From positions 1,714,501 to 1,778,500 of the forward strand of contig NC_092671.1 in the NCBI RefSeq assembly GCF_964355755.1: DNA of 64,000 nt, given 5' to 3'. The number at the start of each line of letters is the position of its first letter. The stretch's first letter is position 1. Shown one piece after another: positions 38,206-54,400 of this stretch. This DNA is from Antedon mediterranea. Its lineage: Eukaryota; Echinodermata; Crinoidea; Comatulida; Antedonidae. Made by a program: the position numbers and the translations under genes. The notes below the pieces were generated by a model. The model did not search any database. It was not told the origin of the DNA and saw only the letters and a program-made list of their open reading frames with translations.

Positions 38206-39736
38206 ACTCCTCATTATATAGCTAATATTCTCCGTTTTTTCTTAGAAGTTTTCCATGCCCTGTCGTCTATCATCACTGGTTAAATCAAGTCGCATACCTT
38301 GAATGTACAATAAAAATTATGTAGAAAACAGTGAATAAACACATAAGCAGCCTGGACACACTAAACATAGCTTGATATAGTAAAGAGCAAACATACTATG
38401 TGTCTAATTTATTACTGTAATGAATACGAGACAGTTGTGGATGTTTATACTAAAGACAAACAATAATGGAGGATTGCTGCAGCTCCTCTCTCTTTTACCA
38501 ACTGAGGTTTCATTTGATTATTTATGTTCATGTGGCAGGCAGGTTGAAAATAGAATCAGTTTGTAGGGTAGGGGCCTACTGCAACTATCTTAAACCCCAT
38601 TATTATACATGCTAAGTTCGACAGATCTACTTAAGATTTAATGTTTGAGATGAACAATGTATATTAAATGAATACTATGTAAAAGATGCTCTCTTTTGTT
38701 TGTCTGTCAATAATAAGTCTAAAACCTTTAGTTCTTTAGTTACTATTTTGTTCCAAACAAAATAAATAGCCTTTGAAACATAATGGAATTACTATAAATG
38801 CTTGGATTGGATGTAGATGACCAATATGATTATAGCCAATCGTCCACATCAGCAATGAATGTGAATTATACATCATCTAGGGATTTAAAATGTGATCTTA
38901 AAAAATGTTGCATAAAATATGTTAGTTTACAGATGAAGAAGGTGACTAACCATTTAATATGCAAGAAAAGCTTAATATAAATCATTTTTTGTTATTTTAT
39001 ATTTTCTAGATTTGAAAAGAAGACATCTATGATAGTGTCATTATAGATACCATAGATGTTACAATCAATTGCAATCAAAATCTGAGGTATGCATCCACAT
39101 CACATACATAAAACTTGTTTGAATGTTTTAAAACTATATAATTTTAAAAACAACACAGCAACTTTGTCTAGGCCCTACTATATATCAATTTATTGGTATC
39201 TTTTTTTCCTTTTATTTTTTCAATATCAGCAGGGCCATTAGATCTACCTACTGATAGGCCTGAGATGGGATAGTTACCTTTCCTCATTATTATCTGACTA
39301 TAAATATAGTAAACCTTGTATTGATATTTGCTTATCCTTGCCTCCTTAGATTTCTGCCTGTCTTGTTTTTGTACTTATGTTTAAATGTATTTCGATTTTG
39401 AAGGCTAAATTAAGAATGAAATGAATGGATATCTTTATAGATCGTGGCTCTTCAAACTTTCCTTATTATTATCTGATCTATAAATACAATATAAATATAG
39501 CAAAACCTTGTATTGATATCTTTATAGATCATTTAGCTGATATCATTATCTTGCTAAGTTAGGGTGATAGAATCATCGTAAAAGAATGTACAACTGTCGC
39601 CTATAGCTACAATGCTGGTGTCTAAAGTGGTAATATTATCCAACTAATGTCTGTTATGTAGTCATTCTGAAAATAATAATAACTAGCAGGTTTTATATTT
39701 GGAAAAGTTATTTCTGTACAGATTATTTTGAGTGGA
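38206..39736. other. Non-coding, nothing recognised
   Basis: No gene is supported. A local partial duplication (TATAAATATAGTAAACCTTG / AAATATAGCAAAACCTTG, each followed by TATTGATAT) is visible around 39,300 and 39,490. Confidence 0.45.
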
Positions 39737-39995
39737 GTTGTGGCTTGGTGGTTATGATGCTTGGCTACCACTCCAAGGGTCCTGGGTGCAAGTCCCGTCA
39801 CATGTCATGGATTTTTTCTAAGGACAAAATTACAACTCCACTCCCAAAGACTTGTAATATTAATAAGACTTTGTTTATGTAGAGCATCTTGTGTATATGT
39901 TTGTCTTGTGAACCTCTGAGGGTCCCTAATGATCAGCAATTGCTGGATGGATCACCCTCATTAAATATGGTAAAAATAAAAAAAAAATAAAAAAC
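39737..39995 (+). mobile_element. tRNA-derived SINE, copy 1
   Basis: The A box is in TGGCTTGGTGGTTATGATGC and the B box in GGGTGCAAGTCCCGTC. Then comes a ~180-bp body including GGACAAAATTACAACTCC, GTAGAGCATCTTGTG and CCTAATGATCAGCAATTGCT, and an A-rich tail. It is about 95% identical to the copy at 53,895–54,145. The B box of this copy has G in place of the usual second T (GGGTGC). Confidence 0.85.
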
Positions 39996-42900
39996 GAATT
40001 GGTAATCAAAGAGAAGAGTGAAATTTTACTATAATTTCACTCTTCCCTGGTATAAAGCGAAGATCCAAGACTACCCCACCCACTAATACAACTAAATGCA
40101 TGTTACATTGCGCATGTTTAGTCCAAACGAATACATTTTTGTATTGGATGTTTTTAACCATTACTAAGGATAACATTTAAACCAGTTATTTGAAATTTGT
40201 CAAAAACCAAAAAAAATAATGGAGGTAATTTATTCACACATTGAAAGTGAAACATACCTTATGATACAAATTGATGTTGAAATGTTTTTAAAAAACATAA
40301 TTCATTATGCACATGATAATGTAGTTATAGGTGTTTGGTAGTGTGATAAATTCTTCTCTCAACTTTCACCAACTAGAATTCTCTGGGTGAGAGTGTAAAA
40401 CCTTAAACTAAACCGCTTCTTTTTAAGAGACCATAAACCAGTAGTAAAAGCTATATTTAGTCTAAGATTATCACTATGTTAAATATATTTTACAACTGTT
40501 TTTAATAAATAATTTTAGATAATAAAATATAATTTGCTTACATCGCAGAGATATCTGCAATACTTTATTCTTTTTTTATTTTTTAGTCAAAAAGCCTAAA
40601 AAATGAAAAGAAGAGGAAGAAAAACAATAAAATCAATTTTAAAGTGTATTTATTTTCATCACAATCAATTGAAGGTAAGTTATAGATAATATACAAATTA
40701 ATTTCATGAAAACGGTAAAATAGATCCCTATCTATAAAAATTCCAATATGTACAGTGGTCAGATTCTGCTGTGGCAAAGACTGAAAAAACAATGATTTTT
40801 TCATAATATTCTATGGCATATAGGCCTACAGTAGAAAATAACAGTTGCAATGGGTATATTCCACTGTAGGTATACACTAGGAAAAGGACCTAAAATAACG
40901 ATTGATAAAAGAAGATTTGTGATTTGAGACCGATGCGATGCGATGGGTTATCCCAAGCTGCCCTTATACTACAGCAGGAGTTTAATGAATGTTGTAATTA
41001 CATTTGTCATGATTTACAACTTTAACCTCTATTTGAGTTCAGATGCAAAGCTTTAAATTATGAAGAGAGATGGACCAAATAAAAATAAGCATCTATAAAT
41101 CACCTGGTAAGTATAAATTGCTTACTGTTACTGTAGAGATGTTTGACCCATGACCCATCAAAAACCTATGAAGCAGTAGATTGTAAAAAATTATATTAAT
41201 TTTAAATCAATTTGGATTTTTAAAGTCAGTCCTCTTTTCTGGATATTTTTGTGTATAGCTCATGGCTCTGTGGAACAAAATGCTTCTCTCCTAAGGGTCA
41301 CGTCATGTCCGCTATCATTCCCTCTCCTGTCCACAAGAGTGGCTGTGTGTCACCTACAGGGGCGGCTCCAGCATTATAGATTAGGGAGTGCTAAATATTT
41401 TATAAATGATAAAAACAATCCGTCGGGTTGCAGAAAAATAAAAATAGTAATTATTTTATTTTTAAAAGTTCAAACAAGCTCTGGACTTTTTTTAACAATC
41501 TCCTTTCATATATTTTGACTCGTTTCCAATTTGAATTGAAATATCAGATTTATTTTTGATAATCACGATTTATTTTAAATTTATATTTTTATTAAGTTTC
41601 ATAAAGGGTCATTATTCTAGGTTATCAACATAATAACTACAGCAGATGGCAATCCTAGATAATGACTCTTTAATGTTTTATGTTTAATTTTGTTGCCAAA
41701 TAAAAATGAACTGAAGTATTTTATATGCAATGTTCTTGATACTAAATGTGATTTTCTGCAGATTCTATTAACTTTAAGTAGAAGAATAATGGGATGAATA
41801 TTTTATGATTTTTGGAAAATGATGGTAACCTAGATAAACTTCTTGATGATTATTTTTATAATGTACATTTTTTGTATTATTAAAAAATAAAATTCAAACT
41901 AAACCAAGCGCTGGGGAAAGAAATGGACATTTTATTTTACAGAAATTCATGTTTTCTTGGTAGAAAGTAGAGGGCGCTATTGATGTTTGTTGGGGATTTG
42001 TTTGAAGAATAAAGTAGAGTTTCTGTAAAAAAAAAGAATAACTAAAAACGATATTAAATGTTGTATAAAAAACTCTTCTCAGGAATGTATTCATTGTAAT
42101 AGAAATTAGAAGATGTAAATGATAATAATACGTGCAAGAGAGTTCAGGGTTCATATAAAGAGAAAACTACAGTAGCTTCTCTTGAATATGATGGAAATGA
42201 AGTTCCAAATCTATTTAAATTTATTCAGAGAATCTTGTGGTAAACATGTAATAAAATGATGCTATCAAACATTCTCAGTCAAAGTATAGCTTTTAAGAGG
42301 AAAGATTAAAACACATGCAGTTTATATAAATCTATTGAGAAACATTGTAATGAGATAGGTGGCAGGTGATTTGAAGAATGTAATGACCCATCTTTATCAA
42401 AGGTTCATTGTTAAAAACCTTTGTTCCTGTCGTTTAATTGATATTAGTTGAATCCTATTCAATGCGTTGGTAATTGGTGATAAATATTTAACTTGTTAAA
42501 TTCAATAATTTATAATCATATTATGTTTGTCATATATAGCTAGTATCTGAATTAAAACAAGTAACAAATAAACATACAGCTTTTAATGGATCTAGAGTTG
42601 GAGAGAAACACCCTTTTGGTGTGATTAACAACTAGCTCTTAAGGGTTCTGGAGTTGGATGGACACACCCTTTGGTGTCATTGACAGCTCTTTCTTTACTG
42701 CTCAATGTTTCATGTTTCACTGAAAGGAATAAATAAATAAAATAACCATATAAGGAATAATGACATAGAAATATCACATTTACATCAATATTTTTAGTGA
42801 CACTAGTCTTATCGTCGATTGGCTGCCATAATTTGGATGGTTGGCTACAATTACTATTTGTTTGAATCCAGTATTTTAAAATTTCTATTACTTTACCACA

Positions 42901-45370
42901 GTGTTTCTACAAATAATGCAAGGGGTTCATACTCCATTATGGCCATGGTGAAACTAACTTACCATAAACGGTACGATATTGTTTATTGTCAATTTAATGA
43001 CAATGAGGTACATATGAAATTTGGTTGGTTGGTTTACTTACATTTCTGATTTATATGCAATTATACAATGAAGATATAATATTATTTTTATGCCTCTTTG
43101 GTTGTAATCTAAATAAATAAGTTGAGTAACCAACCAATCATGGAAGAATAAACTGCAGAGGAATTACCTCCAAGAAACACAATTGTTAACAATTCATGTG
43201 ACAACATCAATTTAATTCAATCGTGCAAACATGACATTTCACATCGGCCTACATATTAACTTGATTTATTCCACTGAGGGTTTATTAAACTTATTAATTA
43301 TAAGTGAGTATAGATCTTGGATATCAGCAATGAAGGATTTTGCATCTTCAGTTGATTGTTATTTATTATTACATCAGATGCTGCTGTAACTCAACGAATC
43401 TGTGGCTATTGACTTTAGATAGATTTGGCATTGACGCTTTAACGTCATCGTCAACTGCGAATGCACGATTCAAAACATGTTCATGATGTTCAAGATTTTT
43501 ACCGTGTAAACCAAACTCCATTCGTATTACCTCAACTTAAGTACATACTAACAAATTTGCATACGGATGATACTACAGTCGCTTGTAATCGTCAGTTCAA
43601 CTTCTTTTTTAATTCTTTTCAATTATGCCCCCAACTAATTTTCATAATTCTATCATTGCTTCTTTTACATATGTAAGCCTACTTTGTGTTATTCTAGTCT
43701 CCACATTGTCTCCCAAATTATGCACATTAAAAAGCAGTAGCTAAGCACATTTTAATGAGCCATAATAAATGATTTTAATGTAACACCACATGCCATGGTA
43801 ATTGTTTTTGTGAAAAAAACACTTTTTCTTTATAACAGCAATGTCATATACATACTCATAATCCTCTCTTATCAATATTATTATGATTAGGTATCATTAT
43901 TACTAAATGTGTTTATATTTTTCCATTTTCATCAAATTTGTTTGTCATCTCTATCATCATCATTGTCATTATATTAATTGTATATAGGATTTAACTTGTA
44001 AATATCACTACCTTATTGAATGAATGTATATTGAATTGAATTTGTATTAATAAATTGTTTCTTTATATTGTTAAATGTTTATTTTTATATTCTTGTTTAA
44101 TGTACTGTTTAGGCATTCATTCTGAATAATTGTAAACTCTTCATTTCAACCCTTTGGTTGTTTTTGAGTATTTTATACCAGTATTGTGTCAATTGTGTCT
44201 TCAAATTTTTAAATTCCAATGCAAAAGAGTAAGTTAAGTTTACCATTTTTCTTTTCTTTCTTCCTGGATCCTCCCTCCACTGATCATCAGTTTTAGATCT
44301 CATCAACATAATTCTGTCATGCCATATCACCTTTTTTTGTGTAATCAGGTTTACTGAGGAACTGCATTTTCTTTCTGACTGTTTTACTTTATCTGTTTTA
44401 TTTAGCTTTTTGCTAATTTTATTTGTACCTTCATTGAGATCCTTTTGATCAATATAGGGCCTATAAACAATAATATATACATTTCAATATGTATGGTCAA
44501 TTTTTGTTGAATATGCCATTTTAATGTTAATTAATCTTCATTTTTCATGTTTTTGGGGACAAAACATCTTTAATTGCTCAGAAATATCTCTCTTGCAGTA
44601 GAATTGTAAAAGTAAACAATCTGCAAGTTAGTCTTCAGATCACATGACTCTCGAGGATGACTCATAAGAGTGATTGTTATAAGTTTACCTCTTTCTCTTT
44701 GAAAATTAATATCTGGAAGCAGAAGCCCTTCAGAATTGTCAGCATTTTAATAACAAGCATATGCTATTCATTTTGTGAGGTGAAATTACAGTTGATATCT
44801 GGCCATTAACCTTACTTTATCCAGAGGGGTTAATCATTTAGGATGTTCACATCTATTTTTATATTTTTTTATTACCGTGTGAGCCAAAAAATGAATCTGT
44901 ATAAATAAAGAGAAAAAAATGTTAAAAGTTGGCTGCTTATAATTTTTTGCCTATATTTTTAAAGCTGATTTATTCACGGCAGCCTGTTCAGTGATTATAG
45001 GTTTATTTTTTTTGCTATAACTGTTAAATAATACTATAAAAAAAAAACATGTATTTTATTGTATTGCAAAAATATATTTAGAACAATTCACTTTAGATAC
45101 AAAATAATGACTGTAACGTTTTTGTAGCAATATTCAGATCTGATCTATGAAAATGAAAAACTTTTTTTGTTACAGAAGATAAAAACCACTTACGAAAAAT
45201 TAATTTATTTTATACCATTCGTGTACGTGTTAAAATGATGCTTATATTTTTGTTAAAATCTTTGTAAAATTGTTTTATACTAGCAGCTAATTAGTAAGGA
45301 AAAATTATTTACTGCTGCAATTCAAGCTCTTGAAAAATCAACAGTGCGCCACCAACGTTGTGAATCTGAT
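39996..45370. other. Intergenic DNA upstream of RPL36A
   Basis: No gene is supported. At about 42,590–42,695 a 60-bp unit is imperfectly duplicated (GAGTTGGAGAGAAACACCC with TTTTGGTGTGATT / GAGTTGGATGGACACACCC with TTTGGTGTCATT). CTACAGGGGCGGCTCCAGC at about 41,355 resembles a repeat fragment. The rest is AT-rich. Confidence 0.5.
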
Positions 45371-45392
45371 CTTTTCTTATTTGGAGGCCAAA

Positions 45393-45395
<3 letters not shown>
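45371..45395 (+). promoter_or_regulatory. RPL36A: Exon 1 / terminal oligopyrimidine (TOP) start of RPL36A
   Basis: CTTTTCTTATTTGG leads to AAAATG immediately followed by the donor GTGGGT. A C followed by a pyrimidine run at the cap site is the hallmark of ribosomal protein mRNAs and underlies their mTOR-linked translational control. The start at 45,371 is inferred from this tract; no TATA box is obvious. Confidence 0.7.
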
Positions 45396-47654
<2,259 letters not shown>

Positions 47655-47862
47655 TTTGTGATGGGTAGCAAAGGATAACACCAATGAAATGATGATATTC
47701 AACCTGGAAACTCTTTAAAACAGCTAATTGTAATTCTTGATCTTGTATATTAAAAATAACAAAGTGAAAAAAATAATTTGTCTTGTTTGTTTGTTTATGG
47801 TTTTTAGAAAATAATCGTGGATTGAATAGTAGACAGCAAGACCAAATACACAAATGCAACCT

Positions 47863-48055
47863 TTAAGGCCAATTTACACAGACCAGCGGTAACGATAATA
47901 CAAATATAGAATCTATGTTATTCCTTATGACCATTTACTCGCACAACACAGAGTGGAGAGGCGGTTACCGCTCGGGATAGATACAGATTCTACGTTGGAC
48001 ATGTGACATGGTTTTTCGCTTACCGTTGCCACTCGTCTGTGTAAATTGGCCTTAA
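47863..48055. mobile_element. 193-bp MITE with TTAA ends
   Basis: The left end TTAAGGCCAATTTACACAGA and the right end TCTGTGTAAATTGGCCTTAA are perfect inverted repeats over 21 bp, extending with mismatches through CAGCGGTAACG / CGTTGCCACTCG. The element is bounded by TTAA and has no ORF. A TTAA target points to a piggyBac-type transposase, by inference. It sits between the converging 3' ends of RPL36A and the helicase–RNB gene. Confidence 0.85.
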
Positions 48056-48212
48056 CACAAAATGTGTACTTGATAATATGCTCTTCACCCTCATACTAAT
48101 ATAGATGTTGAAAGTGTGGGGCTCAAAAACATCACATCTCTACAAAGTCTTTGAAACCTTGAGAATAAACATTCAAAGTGTACACACATCTGTTTAAAAA
48201 TCAAATTAAGAA

Positions 48213-48218
48213 TTTATT
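48213..48218 (-). terminator. AATAAA polyadenylation signal of the helicase–RNB gene
   Basis: On the minus strand AATAAA lies about 185 bases after the stop codon at 48,401–48,403 and is the most likely 3' end signal. It is inferred from position only. Confidence 0.5.
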
Positions 48219-48400
48219 AAAAAACTTTGAAATTTACAATTAAAGCAAATATGCAGTACAATTTATATACAGATTTGACATAAAATCACAATTGCTGTAC
48301 AATTTAAAATGCGCAACTGTATTGTTGCGCAAGTACTGAATAATGGATAGTACTGTACATGTAGAGAAGTTTCTTGTCATTGGTAGCCTAGCTCAGAGAC

Positions 48401-51400
48401 TTATGGTTTGAAATCTGATGCATCAACAATACATTTATTTTGCCTGTACATTTGTAGTAATTCCTTCCATTTGGGATGAGTTTCAAGTAGATCCCGGTTT
48501 CCTGTAATGAAAAGATTAATATTTAAAATGTTTGTTACATAGTCAATGCATTTGTCTTTCAGTATGCCCGTTTCTCTATTATTTAGTTCTTACCTATAAG
48601 AATGAGTCCTTTCTTGGCCCTGGTCAGTGCTACATTCATTTGGTTTTCATCAGCTATAAAACCTAAATTGGTCTTTATCCATCCTACACTTGGTCTCTTT
48701 TCAATCTCAACTCCTGGTAATGACCTTACAGTTGACATGATTACGTAATCCCATTCCTTACCTTTCGGATATAAATTGATTTGTATACATTAATTTGTTT
48801 GATTTTGGATATGGATGGACAAATCATATAATTACCAACCTTAAAATTGAAGTGCGTGACAGACTACACCATTTTAGTGTTTGGGTGTGGGGGAGTGGTT
48901 TGTGGGGAATTTAGTTCAATGACAACCCTAGACAGTCGGAAATGGTACTAGCGCACGTAAAACAAATAATGGAACCTCTAGTTGGTCAGAAATTATCGTA
49001 GCCTACTTTTTCTGTGACTAAGGATAACATTTTTTCATACCGTTTTGATCGTATGATCATTCGGGAAAACACCTCGCAACATGTTATGTGTTTATTCTTT
49101 TAAATAATGCGTGTTTCATTAAAATCACCTGACCGCACGATGCGAGACTGTTAATAACTATGAATCACATTTATACTGTAGATCAACCAATTTTGCAATA
49201 TAACCATACCTTGGCTAAGAAACACAGTTGAAACAAGAATTCCACATTCCTTAAGAGCAGTTCTGATTCGTTTACATTGGAACCGATATTGAGATAGTAT
49301 CACAACATCTTTAGATTCTACTCCTTTCTCCAGAAGTTTACAAGCAATCCGGACCTAAACAAATACAAAATGGTAAAAATATGTAAATGGTATATTTAGG
49401 CTGGTTGATGTATGTAAATAGTATTTTTTTTTTCCAAATAAAAATTTTTAAATGAATGTGCTATAAATGTTCAGGTTTATAGAGAGAAAAAGTATAGCGT
49501 TTAGTGCTTACTAAACTAATTGATTGATTGATTGGAGGTAAAGGATAAGAGATTTGGCCTACTTGTATTTTGTTACTAATCATAATTAAGGAAATTTCAA
49601 AGAAACTGCATGAAGTTGATATTGAATGTAGATGTTTATGTTTGCTTTTCTTCAAGCAGGTTGCATTAGGACCAGGACCTTGTTATTGTCAGAATCTTAT
49701 TTTTTTTCTATCTTATTCTTATTTTTTTCCCCGAATTTTGTTAATCGTGTATCTCTAATTCTTGTCAACATAGGATTGTATAACTTTGTCAGAAGATTGA
49801 CCTCTAACTGTAGATGTATGGTTGATCGTAAATTCTGAACAAAAATTCATTTTTCAATGAAACTTTACAAAAGTGTATTTATAATAATATGGAGAAATTT
49901 TTGACATGATAAAAATAGTATGCTACGCAAATAATTACGCGATTACGTGTATTTAAAATTTCAAAATGAGCAAAATTGATTTCTAATTAATTTCGCGTAC
50001 ATTTCAGGTCATTTTGAGCATTTAAAAATTGTTTGCGTTTTGCGCACACACTTGTGCACACAGCTCGTACAAAGCGTAGAAAAAGGTTTTTGCAATTAAA
50101 TTTTGTTTTTCATACCTTCTGTGGTAGAATTTCATTCATTTTGATTAACTTTAATTGCAAAATAGCGACGCACATGCACGTTAAACTTTAATAATGGTGT
50201 ACTAGAGAATAGGTAATTTAATGCAAATTTTGTGCAAAAATATACCTATTTTGTAACTCCTCAGGATAGCTGAACCCGAACTCGTCAAAGTGACGAGTTC
50301 AAATCTAGTGAAATTTGTATGTTTTCTGTTTTCTTATCTATAATTTTGCCTACATTAAAACTTGGCAATGATCTCTGAACAATGTTTACACCAAAAATGA
50401 AGATTCTTGGACACTCCACTGAAAACACACACATTAGGCTACTGCTGCAAATGCTTTGTAACAAAGTCCTATATTATACAGATATTGCCTTCTTAGAGGT
50501 AAAATATAAGATTTGACATCCCTGAGGGAATGATATTTTGGTCAAGGGAATTTATATTTTCCGAAGCACTAGCTAAGGTAAAACGTTGTCGTGATGATGT
50601 GGACTAATCTTCGCGAGTTCAGTCTCATTAGATGAATTTTGTTTATTTATCGCCAAACGCGAGTGTTGTCACCTGAAAATTACACAGTCAATATCATCGT
50701 ACTTGAGAATTTACTGGATTTTATATGTTTAATGACAGGGTCACGATAATCACGCGAAAATTACTCCGTCAATATCATCGTACTCGAGGATATATACGAT
50801 TTACGATCCTTGCAGCAGTAGTCATGTAATGCAACCAATCACATCCATGTATTTACATAGGCTATGTAATATAAATCATTGTAAACCACTAACCACATGA
50901 TCAACCTCATGTGGGTTGCTTTTGCTTTGTTCACTTGCTTCTAAACTCTTAACAGTTTGGGTTTCCTCTTTACCATTCACGTGGCAGAATATAATTGGAC
51001 AACTGGAACCAGCTGGCCAAAACTCCTGTTCCCAGTTTTCAGTTTTACGATTTATAACATGATCATCTGTCTCTAATTTATTATCGTAGAAAGCTTTTGA
51101 TGGAAACTCGCAGATCTTTGGATGCTAAGAAAGGAAAAATGTAATGAATTGAATTCCAAAAGTCCAATTTAATTGGGCAGTATTTTGTAATGTAATGATA
51201 TACATTTATAATTGAAAAATCAACCTTAGTATCACAATTCAATTGGGTTCATAATACTGCAAAAGTTTGCCAAAATTATGGCGGAATTATCTCACTATGA
51301 TTTTCTGAGAATGTAGTAAAGTGAATTTCAGTAAAATTATATTTGCAAACTGTGAAATATTGATTTGTATTGGCTATTTTACAAGGTCAGAACCCAAGTT

Positions 51401-54400
51401 CATTACATCATGCGTTCACCGGCACGTCAACGTAAATTTTTACTTAATCTAAACGTTCATATATCTGTCGACGAGTAACAGTCGACTATGACCCATGTGG
51501 ACATGAAATTCGTTCACTTTCATTCAAATCTAAAAGTCCCTATTGCTAGCATGGTGTGTTCATTGTGATTCATTCTACCCTCCACAATTCCAGGTGCCAA
51601 ATCCCAACATCTTCATTATTCAAAAATAAATTCATAATGAAGTTAATATTTTTGTATGCTACACCAGATATAAAAATCGTTCAAGTTGAGGCAACATTGG
51701 AATACTAAATATAATTTGAAAGAGTAGACTTACCATTCTGTACTGTTTAGTTAACATCATTTTCTTTTTCTGATAACGCTCAAGTAGAGATATTTCCATA
51801 CCTAAATGCTTTGCACGTTCCTCAGTAATGATTGGTCTGAAAACAAAGACAACTATAATGAAGCTCTAAATTTATAAAGATAATTTCTACCCTTTCCTTC
51901 AGTTCTTTCATGCATGATCATCATAATCTTACCTCAACTGTTTGTGATCTCCAATAAGTACAACTTGGTAAGGTGAACACATAACAAGAGGGATAAGAGA
52001 CTCAGGTTCACTACACATCCCTGCTTCGTCTATGATACACTGTCTAATGCTGCAGTATTCTTTGATGAATTTTGAACCAGCTAAATTGCAAGTTGCTAAG
52101 ATTATTTGATATTTCTTAAGTTCTTCTTTCTGCAAATTATTAAGTTGTGCACAAGTTCAATGAATTAATACATAATTGTTGTTTCTACTGTATTATGATA
52201 TATTATAATTAATTTGTATTAACTATTTTAGCTCTTATCAATTTTTTTCCCACAAGGTTCTTATTCAGCACCTATACATGCTTTCACTGTTATCCATTAG
52301 CTTCCCATTTTCCATTTGGTTGGGTTATATGCATAAACAGCAATTAGAATTTACCTTTGCTAATTCTATCAGTTGCAAATATTCAATAATTCTTTCTGGA
52401 CCTGAATATTCTTTGAATTCCTCATCTAGCTGTATTATTTTGGCACTCATTGAATTACCACTCTTTCTGATGAGATGGTGCAATGCAATGTTGACATGGT
52501 CAGGGTCAGTAGAGGTCTGTATATCTGCCTTCCTTCCAATATTTTTCTCCCATGGCAATGGAAAATCTTTCTTCTCAATAGTTTCACTGTAAACCCGGAC
52601 AATAGTTAAATCTGGAAACTCCTTTAAATATCCTAAATTGAACAAATTTACTACTGGTTTAGTGTTTTGTGTTTGCTTGAGACGAAGAAATGTTATCATT
52701 AACTGAATAAAGAAAACCAGGAGCTTAGGTTCACATCAGCATGACGGTTTGAGTTTAAGGGGCCCAATGCAAATACTCAGCCCTTTGAACCACCCCACAT
52801 TGCTTTACGCCACTGCCACTAGTATGAGTGTGACTTGTAGTCATTGATTGCATGTAATTATTTTATTTTGAGCTGTCAAAATGAAAATATAAACATTACC
52901 TGCCACAACATCGACAGACTTATTAGATGGTCCGCAGTACAGCACCTGCCTTTTACCAGTTGAAGGTATTTGGGTGTTCATCTCGGAAAAGTAGTATGCA
53001 ATTTGTGCTCCAGTCACTGTTTTCCCAGTGCCTTGATTTAATAAATATATAACAAATATTTTGAATCAATTATAAACTAAAATTGTTTAATGTAAATGAA
53101 TTCATAAACTTGAGTAGCCCAGAGCTTTTTGTTGTAAGAAAATGTCATTAGTGTAAAATTCAATTTTATTTAGACCATATCATTTTTATTAGAGTGTACC
53201 TGGAGGTCCCTGTATAACTCTAAATGAATTTTCCAGAGCTGTCTTTATAGCTTTTTTTTGGTCCTTATTTGGTGGTGGTAAAGCTACACCTCTTATTCCT
53301 GTAATTTCAGGAATTCGTTTTATAGAGTCTGTTGAAAAAAAATTGTATAAAACTTAATGTTAGTATTAGCAGTAGCAAATATTAGTAATTGCGCTTATAG
53401 AATCTGTACTTTCTACCTAACAAAATAAAAAATGATCTTTATGATATGACAGTATCAACTTTCAAATCACAAATTTCAAAACTTTAATTTTAATTCAAAA
53501 CTAAATCTAATTAATGCTCAATGATTAAAACTTCTTTTATCTTGTTTCAAAATCTCAATTATTTATGTTTTAACCTTTAAATGTGCTTACTTTAATTGTG
53601 TTAATTTGATTTTGATAATTTTAGGTTTAATTTTATATTTTCTTTTGTCCATTTATATACTGTATTCTGTTTACATTTATGTAGTTAAGAACTGAACCAC
53701 TTTGGAAATCAGTACATTGTATTGAAAGTGTATTTCAGAATAAAGAAAGATTAAATAAATATAGAAAGTTGGACTGATTTTTACCATCTTTTAACAAATT
53801 TTGCCTTATCACAAGCAGTAGCTAAAAGGACATTATAAATAAACTTATATTAACGCTGAAGAATTATGAACCAAATAAATAACAATTGAAGGCTGTTTGT
53901 GGCTTGGTGGTTATGATGCTTGGCTACCACTCCAAGGGTCCTGGGTTCAAGTCCCGTCACATGTCAGGATTTTTTCTAAGGACAAAATTACAACTCCACT
54001 CCTAAAGACTTGTAATAAGACTTTGTTTATGTAGAGCATCTTGTATATGTTTGTCTTGTGAACCTCTGAGGGTCCCTAATGATCAGCAATTGCTGGATGG
54101 ATCACCCTCATTAAATATATGGTGTAAAAAAAAAAAAAAAAAAAATGCATTGTTGAGAAAAAGAATTTGAAATCATTACTAGCTGTTTTCTCTATTCCTG
54201 TGCAATTTGTTTATTTATTGCACAGATTAGCAAAACATTATTTTCAATATATAAATTTAGAAAAATAGTATTTACCATCTTTTCTTCCACCCAGCATAAG
54301 AACAATGTCTTTGTTGAGCCGCGACTTTCCACTACTAAGACTTTTTACAGCATCTCCTAGCCGCCTAAATAATAAATTAAATTAGTTTAATTAGTGTTTA

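Noticed and set aside
39737-39800. True tRNA gene
   Set aside because: A and B boxes are present, but the body does not fold as a tRNA, continues into a SINE with an A-rich tail, and has a second copy at 53.9 kb.
52278-52592. 104-residue plus-strand frame
   Set aside because: Antisense to the helicase exon at 52,653–52,355.
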